Shown piece by piece: positions 37,557 to 45,415 of a stretch of 64,000 nucleotides of DNA. The DNA comes from Streptomyces roseoviridis (GTDB taxonomy: Bacteria; Actinomycetota; Actinomycetes; Streptomycetales; Streptomycetaceae). Made by a program: the position numbers and the translations under genes. The notes below the pieces were generated by a model that had not been told where the DNA came from, ran no database searches, and saw only the letters and a list, made by a program, of their open reading frames with translations. Each line of letters starts with the position of its first letter. Position 1 is the stretch's first letter. Location of the stretch: positions 3,286,001 through 3,350,000 of the forward strand of contig NZ_BAAAWU010000001.1 of NCBI RefSeq assembly GCF_039535235.1, in the 5' to 3' direction.

Positions 37557-38464
37557 ACCACCACACGCTGCCGCCGCTCGGCCTCGTCCTGTGCACCGGG
37601 TTCCTGGTGCCCTGGCTGCTGATGCGGGCCCGCTGGGCCCAGCAGGTGCCGCGGCTCGCGCTCGCCGTGTGGGCGGTGAGTGGAGCGCTGTTCGCCGGCT
37701 GCGCCGCCCTGCTCCCGGCCCAGCTGATCCTGTCCAGCGACGCCGGCCACCGGCTCAGCGACGCCCTCTTCCTCCTCCGCTTACCGCCCGCCGAACGGCT
37801 CGTGGAACTGACCGCGCGCGAGTACACGGCCCTCGGCACCGCCCTCGCCGTCCTCGCCGTCCCCGCCGCCGGGTTCGCCCGCGCCCTGCTGCGCGCCCGG
37901 CGGCAGCGGCGGCGGCACGCCGAGACCCTCCGGCTCGTGGGCCGCTACGACCCGGGACTCGGCGCCACCGTCCTGGAACACGAACGGCCCGCCGTCTACT
38001 GCCTGCCCGGCCGCGCGCGCCGGGTCGTGGTCTCCTCCGGTGCCCTCACCGCCCTCACCCCGCCCCAACTGCACGCCGCCCTCGCCCACGAACGGGCCCA
38101 CATCACCGGGCGCCACCATCTGCTCGTCGCCGCCGCGGAGTCCTTCTCGGCCGTCTTCCCCTACCTCCCGCTCGCCCGGCACGGCGGCACGGCGGTCCCG
38201 CTGCTCCTCGAGATGACCGCCGACGACCGCGCGCTGCGCCGCTGTTCGCGCGACGCGCTCGCCACCGCCCTGTACGCGCTCGCCTCGGGCAGGGCCCCGC
38301 GCGAGGCGTTCGCGGCGGGCGGCCCCTCCGCCGCCCTGCGCATGCGGCGGATCCTCACCCCGCAGGCCGCGGGGCACCCCGTGCTGCGCGCGCTGCTCAC
38401 GATCGCGACGGCCGGCCTCGCGGCGGCACCCCTGATCATCGCCTGCTGTTCGTTCCCCAATTAA
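37553..38464 (+). CDS. M56-family (BlaR1-like) membrane metalloprotease
   Basis: 303 residues, GTG start overlapping the BlaI stop. Three hydrophobic segments lie in the first ~110 residues and one at the C-terminus. The gluzincin motif HERAH is at 179-183 with a downstream Glu (~220, LEMTADD) as third zinc ligand. There is no penicillin-binding sensor domain, as in many actinobacterial M56 proteins. It probably cleaves the BlaI-type repressor. Codon 77 is TTA, rare in Streptomyces, so translation may depend on the bldA tRNA. The downstream ~100 bases are strikingly AT-rich. Confidence 0.9.
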   Translation: MNHHTLPPLGLVLCTGFLVPWLLMRARWAQQVPRLALAVWAVSGALFAGCAALLPAQLILSSDAGHRLSDALFLLRLPPAERLVELTAREYTALGTALAVLAVPAAGFARALLRARRQRRRHAETLRLVGRYDPGLGATVLEHERPAVYCLPGRARRVVVSSGALTALTPPQLHAALAHERAHITGRHHLLVAAAESFSAVFPYLPLARHGGTAVPLLLEMTADDRALRRCSRDALATALYALASGRAPREAFAAGGPSAALRMRRILTPQAAGHPVLRALLTIATAGLAAAPLIIACCSFPN

Positions 38465-38569
38465 ATACTAAGGGAATTCGTAGATTTCACATCGGTCACA
38501 CCGGCCCCGAATTCCCGGCTATTGTGGGTATGTTGACGCTCAGCTCGGCACGTCGAAGGGTACGGACCA

Positions 38570-39049
38570 ATGCAGCTGGCTGACGTGCGGGCGGCGGAAG
38601 CCGCCGACGCGACGACGATATCCAGGCTGCTTGCGGAGTCCATTCGGGGCAGTTACGAGGAAATACTCGGCGAAATCCCCGTGCGGCGCCTGCTCTCCGC
38701 GCAATGCGCGCTTCCCCGTATCCGCGCGGAAATTGAAATTCCGGGCGGCGCGCCGGGCTGGCTCGGCTGGCTGGTCGCCACCGGCACCGACGGTGCCGTG
38801 GTCGGCGCGGTCGCCGGCGGCGTGCCCGTCCCGGGCGAGGGCGAGCTGTACGCGCTCGCGGTGACGCCCGGGGCCCGGCGCGGCGGAGTCGGTACGGCGC
38901 TGCTCGGCGCGGCCACCGACCGGATGCGGGCGTTCGGGGCCCACCGGCAGCGGGTCACGCTGCCCGCCGAGCAGGACCCCTCGCTCCCCTTCTACGAGCG
39001 CCAGGGCTTCGCCCCGATCGGCACGGCCCGCCTGTGCCGCTCGCTCTGA
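38570..39049 (+). CDS. GNAT-family N-acetyltransferase
   Basis: 159 residues from ATG 38570 (GAAGGG site). The GNAT fold is seen in the motif A block ELYALAVTPGARRGGVGTALLG (acetyl-CoA loop RRGGVG) and motif B FYERQGFAPIG. The acyl acceptor is unknown. The first third of the gene and its upstream region are less GC-rich than the neighbours (for example attgaaatt in the coding part), which may mark acquired DNA. It is a single gene; no partner is obvious. Confidence 0.88.
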   Translation: MQLADVRAAEAADATTISRLLAESIRGSYEEILGEIPVRRLLSAQCALPRIRAEIEIPGGAPGWLGWLVATGTDGAVVGAVAGGVPVPGEGELYALAVTPGARRGGVGTALLGAATDRMRAFGAHRQRVTLPAEQDPSLPFYERQGFAPIGTARLCRSL

Positions 39050-39353
39050 CCGGACGCCCCCTCTGGCCCGACGCCCGCTCCGGCCGGACGCTCCCGGTGA
39101 TCCACCGCTCCCGCTGACCGGGCGCGTGCCGCGGCCGCCCGCCGGCGGCTGCCGCTCCCGTCCGCCGTCCGCCGTCCGCCGTCCTCAAAAGTCCTCCCCC
39201 ACCCGTGGCAGACACACGCCATCGCGTGTTCACGCCCCCGGATCCGCTGGATCCCGCGCCGCGCCCCCGGCCAGGATGGAGCACAGCGGCGCGGACCCGG
39301 CGGCACGGGTATCCCGCCCGGACGGCACGGACCGAGCGAGCCCTGGAGGAGCG
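39050..39353. other. Intergenic region before methyltransferase
   Basis: About 300 bases, GC-rich, with CGTCCGC-type triplet-like repeats at ~39165-39188 and a less GC-rich patch around 39186-39235. I see no gene; the promoter of the following methyltransferase probably lies in its second half. Confidence 0.5.
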
Positions 39354-40238
39354 ATGCACACACCGAGCGGACTGTCCCTGCCCGCCGTGCCCGCGGCGCT
39401 CTCGCCGGTCCTGTCGTCCCGATACGAACTCCCCGCCCCCGGCGCCGGCATCCGGCTCACGTCCGACACCCTTCCCGGACTCGAGACGGTCTCCCCCGGC
39501 GACGCGGACGCGGTCTGGCTCCACGACGCGCTCCTCGGCCCGCACAGCGCCGACATCGTCCGGTACCTCGGTCTCGCCCGGTCCACCGGCGGCCCCGTCC
39601 TCGATCTCGGCTCCGGCGCCGGACGGCTCGCCGTCCCCTTCGCCCGGCACGGCTTCGCCGTGGAGGCCGTGGACCGGGACGGCCCCGCCCTGGAACGCCT
39701 CGAGAGCTGGGCCCGGCGCATCGGCCCGCAGGTCGCCGGGCTGATCGTGACCACCCGGGCCGACCTCACCGAGCTGCGGCTCGACGGCGACTACCGGCTC
39801 GCGCTGCTCGCGGGCGCGATGGTCTCCGCCGTACCGCCGCCGGCGCGGCCCCGGCTGCTGCGCGAGATCGCCACGCACCTGGGGGCGGGCGGAGCGCTCG
39901 CCCTCGACTACACCTCCCACCTGCTGTCCGGTCTGGTCGCCGAACCGCAGCGGACCTGGGCCTTCCAGGTGCCGCGGTTCGACGGGATCGACGAGTGGGT
40001 GGTGGCCCGGCAGGACTTCGACCTGCGGACGATGAGCGAGCGGATCACCTACTACACGGCGCGGACCGGGAAGCTCTCCACCGAGCGGGTCGTGCTCACC
40101 ACCGACAAATGGATCGTGGACGGCGAGCACCTGGCGGCCGAACTGCACTCGGCGGGTCTGCACATCGAGGGCCGCCGCCGGCACCGCATCGACGAGCGGA
40201 CCGAGAGCGTGCTGCTGGTCTGCCGCCCGGACGACTGA
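39354..40238 (+). CDS. Class I SAM-dependent methyltransferase
   Basis: 294 residues from ATG 39354, with a GGAGGA site 6 bases upstream; the longer frame upstream is not protein-like. The Rossmann motif I VLDLGSGAGRLAVP is near residue 86, followed by an acidic residue pair in VEAVDRDG. The substrate is unknown. The next gene is a Fur-family regulator ~70 bases downstream on the same strand. It may belong to the neighbouring biosynthetic set at 43.6-51.8 kb, but that link is only by position. Confidence 0.85.
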   Translation: MHTPSGLSLPAVPAALSPVLSSRYELPAPGAGIRLTSDTLPGLETVSPGDADAVWLHDALLGPHSADIVRYLGLARSTGGPVLDLGSGAGRLAVPFARHGFAVEAVDRDGPALERLESWARRIGPQVAGLIVTTRADLTELRLDGDYRLALLAGAMVSAVPPPARPRLLREIATHLGAGGALALDYTSHLLSGLVAEPQRTWAFQVPRFDGIDEWVVARQDFDLRTMSERITYYTARTGKLSTERVVLTTDKWIVDGEHLAAELHSAGLHIEGRRRHRIDERTESVLLVCRPDD

Positions 40239-40305
40239 CGGCAGGGACGGCCAAGAGGTACGATGCCCACAAAAGTTTGGGCCGACCAGGTGGCAGGCGG
40301 AGAAG

Positions 40306-40746
40306 ATGGCAGTCGTGGAAGACCTGACGGGCCGCGAGGCGGTGATCCAGCGGCTGCGCGATGTCGGTCTGCGGGTCACCGGGCCGCGCCTGGAGGTGCT
40401 CACGGTGCTCGCCGCCGGCGGTCATCTGGACGTCGAGGCGATCACGGCGACCGCCCGCGAGCGCCTCGGCACCCTCACCAGCCAGGCCGTGTACGAGATG
40501 CTGCGGCACTTCCAGGAGACGGGCCTGGTCAGCAAGTTCGACCGGCCGGGCCTGCCCGCCGTCTTCGAGATCTCCGGCCCCGCCCACCAGCACGCCCTGT
40601 GCCTGAACTGCGGCCGGGTGGAGAACGTGGCGGCCACCGCCCCCGCACCGCCCCGCGGCAGCCTGACCGACTGGGCGGTCAGCGACGCCGAGGTGGTCTT
40701 CAAGGGCCTTTGCCCCGACTGCCGCGATGCGTCCCCTTCGCACTGA
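40306..40746 (+). CDS. Fur/CatR-family metalloregulator
   Basis: 146 residues from ATG 40306 (GGCGGAG upstream). It has the Fur winged helix (LRVTGPRLEVLTVL, TSQAVYEMLRHFQETGLV), a His-rich hinge (GPAHQHALCLNC) and two CxxC motifs (CLNC, CPDC) for structural zinc. The form resembles the CatR/FurA/PerR group, which senses peroxide through a metal site and usually controls a catalase gene. No catalase is nearby. Its target here is unknown; it is followed by a LuxR-type regulator on the same strand. Confidence 0.88.
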   Translation: MAVVEDLTGREAVIQRLRDVGLRVTGPRLEVLTVLAAGGHLDVEAITATARERLGTLTSQAVYEMLRHFQETGLVSKFDRPGLPAVFEISGPAHQHALCLNCGRVENVAATAPAPPRGSLTDWAVSDAEVVFKGLCPDCRDASPSH

Positions 40747-40843
40747 GAGCAGGTGAACCCCGTGCGACGCGTTCGAATGTGTGGCAGGGTCTAGCGGGGC
40801 GTTTCAACAGGATCCGCGCGATCCGAGGGGAGTCTGCTGCGTC

Positions 40844-41914
40844 GTGTCCAAAAACGCCGCTGGATCGCGTACGGGAAGCGAGCAGACCCTCGCCCTCTAC
40901 CAGGAGCTCCGGGCCGCCCCCGGCGCCGACTTCGACGCCGTCGCGCTGCGCCTTCAGCTGACCGAGGCCGAACGGGAGCGCTGCCGGGCCGAGTTGACCG
41001 ACCTCGGACTGATCGAGACCGCTCCCGATCCGGCCGCGGAGCCGGCCGCGGGGCCGGCCGCGGGGCCCGCGGCCGAACCGGCCGCCGCAGTCATCGCCCC
41101 GGACGTCGCCCTGCTCCGGCTGCTCCAGCACGAGCGCGACCGGCTGGAGAGCCGGCTCGCCGAGACCAGCCGGGCCCAGGCCACCCTGGAGACGCTGGCC
41201 GGACCGTTCCTGCGGGCCGGGATGGAACCGGGCTCCGAGGTCGAGGTCGAGATCGTCGACGATCCGGCGCGCATCCGCCGGGAGCTCGCCGACCTGACGC
41301 ACACGGTGAAGGACTCGGTGCATTCGATGCTCACGGGTTCGGTGCGGCGCGAGGAGATGACCCTGGAGCTGGGCCGGGACCGCGACCGCGTCGCCCGCGG
41401 CGTGCGGGTCCAGGCCATGTACAGCCACCGGGTCGGCCAGGTGCCGGAGATGGTCCAGCACCTGGCCGAGCGGTGCGCGCTCGGCGTCGAGGTCCGCCTC
41501 TCCCCCGTCGTCCCCATGAACATGGTCCTCGCCGACGAGACCTTCGCCCTGCTGCCGACCGATCCCCACGACCCGGAATCAGCCGCGATCCTGGCCCGCG
41601 GACCGGGCCTGGTGCGCTCGTACCGCGCCCTGTACGAGTACTGCTGGCAGGCGGCCACCCCGTACGGCCACGAGGAGTCGGCCGAACACGGCGGTGACGG
41701 ACTGACCGAGCAGCAGCGGGCCGCGCTGCGGATGCTGGCCTCCGGGATCAAGGACGAGCAGGTGGCGCGGAACCTCGGTGTCTCCCTGCGCACGGTGAGC
41801 CGGCTGATCTCCGAGGTGATGCAGGAACTCGACGCCGCGAGCCGCTTCGAGGCCGGGGTGAAGGCCGCCCGGCTCGGCCTGCTCGACGGCGAACCGTACG
41901 AGCACACCCCCTAG
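40844..41914 (+). CDS. LuxR-type regulator, TrmB-like N-terminus (copy 1)
   Basis: 356 residues from GTG 40844; a GAGGGGAG lies ~13 bases upstream, and an earlier GTG is possible. The N-terminal ~60 residues form a TrmB-like winged helix (LALYQELRAAP, LQLTEAERERCRAELTDLGLI), then an Ala/Pro/Gly-rich repeat linker, a ~190-residue central domain and a C-terminal LuxR helix-turn-helix (LTEQQRAALRMLASGIKDEQVARNLGVSLRTVSRL). It is a clear paralogue of the next gene. Such paired regulators are common beside biosynthetic clusters. The ligand of the central domain is unknown. Confidence 0.9.
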   Translation: MSKNAAGSRTGSEQTLALYQELRAAPGADFDAVALRLQLTEAERERCRAELTDLGLIETAPDPAAEPAAGPAAGPAAEPAAAVIAPDVALLRLLQHERDRLESRLAETSRAQATLETLAGPFLRAGMEPGSEVEVEIVDDPARIRRELADLTHTVKDSVHSMLTGSVRREEMTLELGRDRDRVARGVRVQAMYSHRVGQVPEMVQHLAERCALGVEVRLSPVVPMNMVLADETFALLPTDPHDPESAAILARGPGLVRSYRALYEYCWQAATPYGHEESAEHGGDGLTEQQRAALRMLASGIKDEQVARNLGVSLRTVSRLISEVMQELDAASRFEAGVKAARLGLLDGEPYEHTP

Positions 41915-42141
41915 CAGGGCGGCGGGGTCTCGTCGTGCCCGCGAACCGGCCGATGGCCGAACGTGTTGCGGGAGCGGGGGTGTCGGGCCGGTTCGAGGCG
42001 GCTGTGCGGACCCTCCGGCTCGGCCTTCCGGACGACGACCCGCCGGAGCGCGGCACGTAGCCTGACGGGAGTTCCTGACCGGAAGGTTCCGGACGGCCGG
42101 CCCACGACGACGAGAACCACGAGGACAAGGGGGAGATCGCC

Positions 42142-43182
42142 ATGGCGACGACAGGAAGCACCGCTCCGGAGGACAGACTGGTGCCCCTGTACCGGGAGTT
42201 GCGCCGTCGCGGGGTGTCGAACTTCCCGGAGGTCGCCGGGGCGTTAGGGCTCGCGGCCGAGGAGTACGAGCGATGTCGCGTCGAGCTGATCGAGCTCGGC
42301 CTGATCGTCCCCACCACCACCACCCACGCCACCAACGCCGATCTGCGCGAGGGGTGGCAGCCGGACGCGGACACGGTCGCCTCGGTGGACCCCGAGATCG
42401 CGCTGCTGCGCCTGCTGGACCGGGAACGGGCCCGGCTCCGTGAGCACCTGGCCGAGGCGGACCTCGCGTACAGCACCCTGGAGACGTTGGCGGGCACGTT
42501 CCTGCGGGCCAGCGTGCTGGCGGGCTCCGAGGTCGAGGTCGAGGCACTGACCGACTACCGGCGCATCCAGCAGGCCCTGGACGACATCATCGACGTCATG
42601 CAGGAGAGCTCGGCGTCCATGTATCCCGGCGGGCCGAGCCGTGAGGTGCACGAGGTGACGCTCGACCGCGACCGGCGGCGACTCGAACAGGGCATCAGGG
42701 TCCGGGCGATCTACGCGCGCGAGCACGCCACGCGCCCGGACGTGGCCGAACTGCTGGACGCGCGCAGCGAGCTGGGGGCGGAGATCCGGGTGGCCGCGGT
42801 CGTGCCCCTCAACATGATCATCATCGACCAGCAGTACGCGATGCTGCCGATCCGGCCCGAGGACGCGCGCCAGGGCGCCATCCTGGCGCGCGGCCGGGCA
42901 CTCGTCCGCTCGTACCTGGGGCTGTTCGAGCACTGCTGGCACACGGCCGTGCCCTACGGTTCGGGCGCCTCGGCCGAGCGGGGCGGCGACGGGCTGTCCG
43001 AGCACCAGCGGGCGGCGCTGAGAATGCTGGCCACGGGAATGAAGGACGAGAAGATCGCCCGCAATCTCGGAGTTTCGTTGCGTACGGTGAGCCGAATGCT
43101 CTCGGAACTCATGCAGGAATTGGGCGCGGCCAGCCGGTTCGAGGCGGGTGTGCGCGCGGTGCGGATGGGCTGGCTGGACTGA
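42142..43182 (+). CDS. LuxR-type regulator, TrmB-like N-terminus (copy 2, TTA codon)
   Basis: 346 residues from ATG 42142, with an AAGGGGGAG site. Domain order is the same as in the preceding paralogue: an N-terminal winged helix (LVPLYRELRRR), a central domain sharing blocks such as LETLAG.FLRA and ILARG..LVRSY, and a C-terminal LuxR helix-turn-helix (LSEHQRAALRMLATGMKDEKIARNLGVSLRTVSRM). Codon 35 is TTA, so translation may need bldA tRNA; this would delay it to late growth, as for antibiotic pathway activators. The gene ends at a very strong bidirectional hairpin terminator. Confidence 0.92.
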   Translation: MATTGSTAPEDRLVPLYRELRRRGVSNFPEVAGALGLAAEEYERCRVELIELGLIVPTTTTHATNADLREGWQPDADTVASVDPEIALLRLLDRERARLREHLAEADLAYSTLETLAGTFLRASVLAGSEVEVEALTDYRRIQQALDDIIDVMQESSASMYPGGPSREVHEVTLDRDRRRLEQGIRVRAIYAREHATRPDVAELLDARSELGAEIRVAAVVPLNMIIIDQQYAMLPIRPEDARQGAILARGRALVRSYLGLFEHCWHTAVPYGSGASAERGGDGLSEHQRAALRMLATGMKDEKIARNLGVSLRTVSRMLSELMQELGAASRFEAGVRAVRMGWLD

Positions 43183-43206
43183 CGGGCGACGCGGGCACGC
43201 GGGCAC

Positions 43207-43252
43207 GGAAAAGCCCCCGCGATCGTGGCAGGGCGATCGCGGGGGCTTTTCC
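43207..43252. terminator. Strong bidirectional hairpin terminator
   Basis: A perfect 19-base-pair stem (43207-43225 with 43234-43252) with an 8-base loop. The stem ends in AAAA/TTTT on both sides, so it works in both directions for the LuxR gene on the left and the small secreted peptide gene on the right. Confidence 0.93.
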
Positions 43253-43264
43253 GTGGAACGAGGG

Positions 43265-43450
43265 TCAGTTGCCGGGCGCCGGGGTCTGGATCGGCCAGTT
43301 GTCATCGGCGACCACGAGCTGCTGGACCGGAGCGTCGCCCTGGCCGCCGACGGCGGCCACCGCACCACCCGCGACGGCCAGACAGGCCACCAGGGCGAGG
43401 GCGAACTGACGGACGGTCCTGCGCACGCCGGTGTTCCGCTCAACGGACAT
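43265..43450 (-). CDS. Small secreted peptide
   Basis: 61 residues from ATG 43450, with a perfect GGAGGA site. The N-terminus is a signal peptide: basic (RNTGVRRTVRQ), a hydrophobic core (ALALVACLAVAGGAVAAV), then a ~25-residue mature part with DAPVQQLVVADDNWP near its centre. No cysteine is in the mature part. I do not recognise it; it could be a secreted effector, a signalling peptide or a small wall-linked protein. It converges with the TTA-containing LuxR regulator across the terminator. Confidence 0.75.
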   Translation of the reverse strand: MSVERNTGVRRTVRQFALALVACLAVAGGAVAAVGGQGDAPVQQLVVADDNWPIQTPAPGN

Positions 43451-43645
43451 GATTCCTCCAGGAGTGAGAATGGGAATTCGGTTCTTCGGGGGCCCGTGCC
43501 GCCGGGCGTTCCCTGAAGACATCTCCATTCTGTCCGGGCCCCTCAGGCGAATCCAGGGATTCCCGCTGCGTGGACCCGCCATGGCGTGAGTGCGTCAATA
43601 GGCCGTGGATCTCGTGGAATTGGCCGATCCGGGACGCCTCTAATC

Positions 43646-43674
43646 TTTGGTCGAACCAAAAGAGATGCTAGACT
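43646..43674 (+). promoter_or_regulatory. Palindrome with promoter-like boxes
   Basis: An inverted repeat TTTGGT-CGA-ACCAAA (43646-43660) overlaps a -35-like TTGGTC (43647-43652); a -10-like TAGACT (43669-43674) follows with a 16-base spacer. The direction is plus, which points into the 3' end of the glycosyltransferase gene from the antisense side. No plus-strand gene follows, so it may drive an antisense RNA or be an operator for the minus-strand peptide gene. Confidence 0.35.
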
Positions 43675-44996
43675 CGTGCTACGGCCTTCTCGTTCCTCCA
43701 GGAGAGAGGGGCCGCCGGGGCAGGGGCGTGCCGCCGCCCTTGCCCCACCCGCCGCACCGCCCACGACGCCGCCCGCTCCAGGCCCGCCAGCGCGTCCTCG
43801 TACACCTCGACCGTCCGCGTGGCGGACGCACGCCAGCTCATTCCCCGCGCGTGCCGGACCGCCGCCTCCCCCATCGAGACCCGCGCTTCCGGATGCCGGG
43901 CCAGCCACCACAGCCGGCGCGCGTACTCCACCGGATCGTGCCCCGGCACCAGCAGCCCCGACACCCCGTCCCACACCGCCGTCGGCAACCCGCCCACCGC
44001 CGACGCCAGCACCGGCGTCCCGCACGCCTGCGCCTCGAGGGCCACCAGACCGAACGACTCCGAACGCGACGGCACCACCAGCACGTCCGCCGCCCGGTAC
44101 CAGTCCGCGAGGCGCGCCTGCGGCACCGGCGGGCACGCCTTCAGCACGTCCGCCACCCCCAGCTCCGCCGCGAGCCGCCACACCGCGCCCTGCTCGCCCG
44201 CCCCCGAATGCCCGCCCACCACCGGCACGAGCAGGCGGCGCCGCAGCCCCGGAGCCATCCGCAGCAGCTCCGCGACCGCCCGCACCAGCACGTCCGGCCC
44301 CTTCAACGGCTGGATCCGCCCCGCGTACAGCGGCACGAACGCCTCGGCCGGCAACCCGAGCCGGGCCCGCGCCGCCGCCCTCCCGTCACCCGGCCCGAAG
44401 GTCCGCAGGTCCACCCCCGGCCGCACCACCTCCGTCCTCGCCCCCGCCGCCCCGTACAGCGAGCGCAGCGCCTCCGCCTCGTCGGCCGTGTTGGCGATCA
44501 GCCGGTCCGCGTCGGCCACCACCTGCCGCTCGCCGCGGATCCGCAGCTCCGGTTCGGGCGTGTCGCCGTCGGCGAGGTGGGCGTTCTTCACCAGCGCCAG
44601 GGTGTGCGCGGTGTGCACCAGCGGTATGCCCCAGCCGAACGAGGCGATCCGCCCCGCCTGTCCCGACAGCCAGTAGTGCGAGTGGACCAGGTCGTAGCGC
44701 CGGTCCTCCTTCAGCAGGGCGAGCGAGAACGGCACGACCAGGTCGGGCATGGCCTCCTTCGGCAGCGGCCGGCGCGGACCGGCGTGCAGGTGGCGGACCC
44801 GGACCCCGGGCTCGACGTCGACGAGGCCGGGCAGGCCCTCGCCGCGGCAGCGGGTGAACAGGTCCACGCGGACGCCCTGTTCGGCCAGAGCGCGGGACAG
44901 TTCGACCATGTACACGTTCATGCCGCCGGCGTCCCCCGTTCCGGGCTGGTGGAGCGGGGAGGTGTGGACGCTGAGCATGGCGACGCGCAGGGACAC
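43668..44996 (-). CDS. MshA-like glycosyltransferase (GT4)
   Basis: 442 residues from GTG 44996 (AGGAG site); the longer frame upstream is arginine-rich noise. The N-terminus AMLSVHTSPLHQPGTGDAG matches what I know of the mycothiol enzyme MshA (UDP-GlcNAc:inositol-3-phosphate glycosyltransferase), as do HSHYWLSGQ, NAHLADGDTPEPE, AGRIQPLKGPD and the EX7E motif in SESFGLVALEAQACGTP. The mycothiol MshA of a streptomycete is normally at another locus, so this is probably a paralogue. It would transfer an aminosugar to an inositol-like or other acceptor. It is the last gene of the minus-strand set starting at 50868. Confidence 0.9.
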   Translation of the reverse strand: MSLRVAMLSVHTSPLHQPGTGDAGGMNVYMVELSRALAEQGVRVDLFTRCRGEGLPGLVDVEPGVRVRHLHAGPRRPLPKEAMPDLVVPFSLALLKEDRRYDLVHSHYWLSGQAGRIASFGWGIPLVHTAHTLALVKNAHLADGDTPEPELRIRGERQVVADADRLIANTADEAEALRSLYGAAGARTEVVRPGVDLRTFGPGDGRAAARARLGLPAEAFVPLYAGRIQPLKGPDVLVRAVAELLRMAPGLRRRLLVPVVGGHSGAGEQGAVWRLAAELGVADVLKACPPVPQARLADWYRAADVLVVPSRSESFGLVALEAQACGTPVLASAVGGLPTAVWDGVSGLLVPGHDPVEYARRLWWLARHPEARVSMGEAAVRHARGMSWRASATRTVEVYEDALAGLERAASWAVRRVGQGRRHAPAPAAPLSWRNEKAVARV

Positions 44997-45415
44997 GTGG
45001 GGCTCCTGTGGGGTGGGCCACGTGTCCCCGCGCGTCGCGCGCACGGTCACGCGGCAGGGAAAGGGATGAGGGGCGGACGTACGGGGCGGCACACCGGCGC
45101 CGGGCCGGCGAGCCGCCCGCCGTGCGGCGGCCCGGCCCCTCGGACCGGGCCGCCGCACGGCATTCGGAACTACGCGGCTTCTTAGCGGCTTAGAAACCGG
45201 ACCCGGAAACCGGGCTCGGACTCCGGACTCGGGCTCCCGGTTCGGGCTCGGGGTTCGGGCTCGGGGTCGGACTCCGGGCTCGGACTCGGACTCCGGACTC
45301 GGGGGTCGGGGTCGGAAGGCTGACTCGGATGGCTGACGCGGATGGCTGACTCGGGAAGCGGGTTCAGGAGGCGGGCTCAGGAGGCGGGCTCAGAAGACCG
45401 ACTCGGGAGGCGGGC
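44997..45415. repeat. Gene-free interval with degenerate GGCTCGG repeats
   Basis: The ~420 bases between the MetRS-like and glycosyltransferase genes hold no gene. From ~45195 they consist of decayed short repeats of GGGCTCGGACTCGG and GGAGGCGGGCTCA type, ~220 bases in all. The last copies reach the C-terminal codons of the MetRS-like gene. A promoter for the glycosyltransferase may lie nearer 45000-45180. Confidence 0.75.
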
